Shown here piece after piece: positions 5,984 to 8,119 of a DNA stretch of 8,119 bases. The stretch covers positions 1 through 8,119 of the forward strand of contig JAYVIX010000032.1 in NCBI GenBank assembly GCA_043769845.1, written 5' to 3'. The DNA is from UBA9547 sp043769845 (GTDB lineage: Bacteria > Bacteroidota > Bacteroidia > Cytophagales > UBA9547). How positions within the stretch are numbered: the stretch's first letter is position 1; each line of letters opens with the position of its first letter. Both the position numbers and the translations under genes were made by a program. Under the pieces are notes generated by a model. That model saw only the letters and a program-made list of their open reading frames with translations. It was not told the origin of the DNA and made no database searches.

Positions 5984-7180
5984 TTGAAACTTCACCAGAA
6001 TATCGTCAATGGCATTATCGAATGCCTAAATACCATTTTTCAAGAGCACAAATACACAGACGATGTCTTAGAAAAAGCCTTCAAAAACCACAAACAATGG
6101 GGTTCGAGAGATCGCAAATTTATTGGAACCAGTGTATATGAATGCGTCCGTTGGTGGCGATATTTTAACACCATCGGAAGTGCTGACCAATCAGCACTTC
6201 AATTATCCGAAAAAGCTTTAGCCGTTTATTTCATCAAAAACGAGATTGAATTACCGCTTTGGTATCCTCTGCAAGGATTGACCAAAGATGATATTCTTTC
6301 AAAATTATCTCAAGTCACATTTGAAAGAAAAATAACCGAATCAATTCCTGATTGGTTGGACGAGATGGGCGAAAAAGAACTTGGCGAAAAATGGGCAACT
6401 GAATTAAAGGCTCTCAATCAACAAGCAAAGGTCGCAATTAGAATTAACTCGCTGAATACTAGTACCGAAGAACTGACAGAAAGCCTAGCGGCACAAGAAA
6501 TAGAAGTAGAAGAAGTGCCCCATTTTGAAGATGCTTTGCTGCTTGTAAAACGCCAAAATCTGGGCAATTTGGAAGAATACAAACAAGGTTTATTCGAAAT
6601 ACAAGACATTGGTTCTCAGGCTATTGCACCTTATCTAGAAGCAAAACCAGGCATGACCGTGATTGACGCTTGTGCTGGCGGAGGCGGAAAAACATTGCAT
6701 CTGGCGGCTCTGATGCAAAACCAAGGCCAAATAATTGCGATGGATGTAGAGCAACGTAAGCTTGACAACCTAAAACAACGTGCAACGCGTGCAGGAACGG
6801 TGATCGTACAAACTGATTTGATTTCAGAAGAAACGCTTCAAAAATACCAATCGACTGCTGATCGACTGTTGCTCGATGTTCCTTGTTCGGGCTTAGGTGT
6901 TTTGAAACGAAATCCGGATTCCAAATGGAAACTTTCAGTTCACGAAATCGAAAAAGTGCGTGCGATTCAGCATACAATCTTACATACATATCCAACAATG
7001 CTCAAAAAAGGCGGCATATTGGTATATGCTACTTGCAGTATTCTACCTTCTGAAAATAAATCACAAGTAGAAAAATTCCTTGCAGCCTTTCCACATGAAT
7101 ACGAACTATTGGCCGAACAACAAATCTGGCCTTCTGAAGGATTTGATGGCTTTTACATAGCTCGAATTCTTAAGAAATAA
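5984..7180 (+). CDS. RsmB/NOP-family rRNA cytosine-C5 methyltransferase
   Basis: This 398-residue SAM-dependent enzyme probably makes m5C in rRNA. An N-terminal NusB-like region (about 1-60, with WGSRDRKF and YECVRWW) matches the RsmB type. A linker with VAIRINSLNTS (150-160) leads into the Rossmann catalytic domain. Motif I is DACAGGGGKT (228-237), the SAM-ribose acidic residue is in AMDVEQ (D254), and motif IV is DVPCSGLG (298-305, C301). Motif VI is YATCSILPSEN (348-358) with C351, the expected nucleophile; both catalytic cysteines are present. It is slightly shorter than E. coli RsmB (429 residues). The start is TTG: no in-frame ATG lies between the upstream stop (5948-5950) and residue 128, and MKLHQNIVNG is a family-like N-terminus. 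The exact target base cannot be read from sequence. Confidence 0.9.
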   Translation: MKLHQNIVNGIIECLNTIFQEHKYTDDVLEKAFKNHKQWGSRDRKFIGTSVYECVRWWRYFNTIGSADQSALQLSEKALAVYFIKNEIELPLWYPLQGLTKDDILSKLSQVTFERKITESIPDWLDEMGEKELGEKWATELKALNQQAKVAIRINSLNTSTEELTESLAAQEIEVEEVPHFEDALLLVKRQNLGNLEEYKQGLFEIQDIGSQAIAPYLEAKPGMTVIDACAGGGGKTLHLAALMQNQGQIIAMDVEQRKLDNLKQRATRAGTVIVQTDLISEETLQKYQSTADRLLLDVPCSGLGVLKRNPDSKWKLSVHEIEKVRAIQHTILHTYPTMLKKGGILVYATCSILPSENKSQVEKFLAAFPHEYELLAEQQIWPSEGFDGFYIARILKK

Positions 7181-7186
7181 GATTTG

Positions 7187-7224
7187 CAGATATTAAAATA
7201 AATAATTATTCATTTTAATATCTG
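7187..7224 (+). terminator. Possible terminator after the methyltransferase gene
   Basis: A perfect 13-bp, very AT-rich inverted repeat (7187-7199 with 7212-7224) lies six bases after the methyltransferase stop. There is no U-tract behind it, so it is a weak terminator or an mRNA 3'-end stabiliser. Confidence 0.45.
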
Positions 7225-7242
7225 GAAAATTCACGAGAATTC

Positions 7243-7266
7243 TTGATTTAGTACATTGTAAATCAA
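7243..7266. promoter_or_regulatory. Dyad upstream of the ilvE promoter, possible operator
   Basis: TTGATTTA and TAAATCAA form a perfect 8-bp inverted repeat around an 8-base spacer. It is centred about 31 bp upstream of the -33 box of the ilvE promoter. The size and position would suit a dimeric regulator, but no regulator is identified and it may be incidental in AT-rich DNA. Confidence 0.3.
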
Positions 7267-7284
7267 CAGAAACAATGGATATGT

Positions 7285-7316
7285 TTTGGTAGAAATGTCA
7301 TGTTTTCCTACCTTCG
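7285..7316 (+). promoter_or_regulatory. Promoter of ilvE (Bacteroidota type)
   Basis: TTTG (7285-7288), a 20-bp spacer and TACCTTCG (7309-7316) fit the -33/-7 layout, with one mismatch to TAnnTTTG. The spacing is the same as in the tRNA-Asp promoter of this window. The predicted transcription start near 7322 leaves an 18-base leader before the ATG at 7340. Confidence 0.6.
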
Positions 7317-7339
7317 TAGCCCTTTATTAAAAACTGGGT

Positions 7340-8119
7340 ATGAACACTACACAGCACATCGAAACACAAAAAGTACAAAAGAGTCGCTTAAGCGAAACTG
7401 ATTTCGACAATCTTGGCTTCGGCAAAGTGTTTTCAGACCACATGCTTGTGTGCGATTATGCAGACGGAGCATGGGGAGCGCCCAAAATCGTCCCTTTTCA
7501 GAACTTAAGCCTTAGTCCTGCGACCAATTTCATTCATTACGGACAATCTATTTTCGAAGGAATGAAAGGTTTTCCGTGTGCTGATGGCAAAACGCGCGTT
7601 TTTCGCCCAACTGCGAATTTCGCTCGAATGAATATTTCAGCAGACCGTTTGTGTATGCCAGCTATTCCTGAATATGTATTCATCGAAGGATTAAGAGCCC
7701 TTTTGGAACTTGATAAAGCGTGGATTCCTACTTCGGAAGGTAGTTCGATGTATATCAGGCCATTTATGTTTTCGATGGATGCCGAAATACGTGTAAGAGC
7801 TTCGGATTCTTACAGATTTATGATCATTCTTTCACCTTCTGGCAAATATTATTCATCTCCTGTAAAAGTATTAGTAGAAAGGCATTATGTACGTGCAGCA
7901 AAAGGTGGTTTAGGAGCTGCGAAAACTTCGGCCAACTATGCGGCTTCGCTTTACCCAGCTCGATTGGCTCAACAAAAAGGGTTCGACCAATTGATTTGGA
8001 CGGATAGTACCGAACATCAATACATAGAAGAAGCTGGAACGATGAATTTTATGTTTGTAATCGGTAACACGCTGATTACGCCAGAGTTAAACGACTCTAT
8101 TCTTGCTGGTGTGACGCGC
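7340..8119 (+). CDS. ilvE: Branched-chain amino acid aminotransferase (partial, runs off right edge)
   Basis: The frame is open from ATG 7340 to the window end (260 codons). It encodes a class IV PLP-dependent aminotransferase that interconverts leucine, isoleucine and valine with their 2-oxo acids in the cytoplasm. The long N-terminus and sequence resemble the longer BCAT type (about 355 residues), so roughly the last 95 residues are missing. Markers are NFIHYGQSIFEGMKGF (63-78), MYIRPFMF (137-144), and GLGAAKTSANYAASL with K195 as the expected PLP Schiff-base lysine. EEAGTMNFMFV follows, and the visible part ends in the conserved ILAGVTR. The start is set by the family-like N-terminus and by the promoter only 24 bases upstream. 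It appears to be the first gene of its own transcript. Confidence 0.95.
   Translation, partial: MNTTQHIETQKVQKSRLSETDFDNLGFGKVFSDHMLVCDYADGAWGAPKIVPFQNLSLSPATNFIHYGQSIFEGMKGFPCADGKTRVFRPTANFARMNISADRLCMPAIPEYVFIEGLRALLELDKAWIPTSEGSSMYIRPFMFSMDAEIRVRASDSYRFMIILSPSGKYYSSPVKVLVERHYVRAAKGGLGAAKTSANYAASLYPARLAQQKGFDQLIWTDSTEHQYIEEAGTMNFMFVIGNTLITPELNDSILAGVTR

Noticed and set aside
5762..5995. 77-codon minus-strand frame opposite the small lipoprotein
   Set aside because: It runs through the long hairpin and opposite the better-supported lipoprotein frame. Its hydrophobic stretch is a by-product of the antisense reading, and it has no initiation signals.
6418..6998. Minus-strand frames inside the rRNA methyltransferase gene
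   Set aside because: They are shadows of a gene with a complete set of catalytic motifs.

Overview
The window looks like an ordinary stretch of chromosome from a member of the Bacteroidota, most likely a flavobacterium. The DNA is AT-rich. Several intergenic regions carry the Bacteroidota-type promoter element TAnnTTTG, in the best cases about 20 bp downstream of TTTG. Ribosome binding sites are weak or A-rich, and the proteins resemble flavobacterial families. No rRNA, CRISPR array, transposase or integrase is visible.

Left part (1-2736): a complete minus-strand gene for a type I restriction enzyme motor/nuclease subunit (HsdR). Its nuclease and helicase motifs are intact. No methyltransferase or specificity subunit is inside the window; if there is a partner operon it lies beyond the left edge. 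Next (2877-3212), also on the minus strand, is a stable-RNA unit: a strong promoter with phased A-tracts upstream, two identical tRNA-Asp(GUC) genes, a hairpin after each, and a good U-tract terminator. That terminator separates the tRNA unit from hsdR.

Middle (3271-5164, plus strand): accA (carboxyltransferase alpha subunit of acetyl-CoA carboxylase) and a metallo-beta-lactamase-fold hydrolase whose ATG directly follows the accA stop codon. A symmetrical terminator closes this operon. A convergent minus-strand gene (5261-5653) encodes a TerB-like protein.

Right part (5746-8119, plus strand): a 55-residue predicted lipoprotein, then a long hairpin that overlaps its stop codon. An RsmB/NOP-type rRNA cytosine methyltransferase with a TTG start follows. 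Last is ilvE (branched-chain aminotransferase), which has a good promoter and runs off the right edge.

Apart from HsdR the genes are housekeeping: fatty acid synthesis, branched-chain amino acid metabolism, tRNA supply and rRNA modification. I did not find a convincing new multi-gene system. The points most worth a second look are the small lipoprotein with its hairpin/TTG junction, the placement of hsdR just past the tRNA-Asp genes, the unequal 3' ends of the two identical tRNAs, and the zero-gap accA-hydrolase pair.
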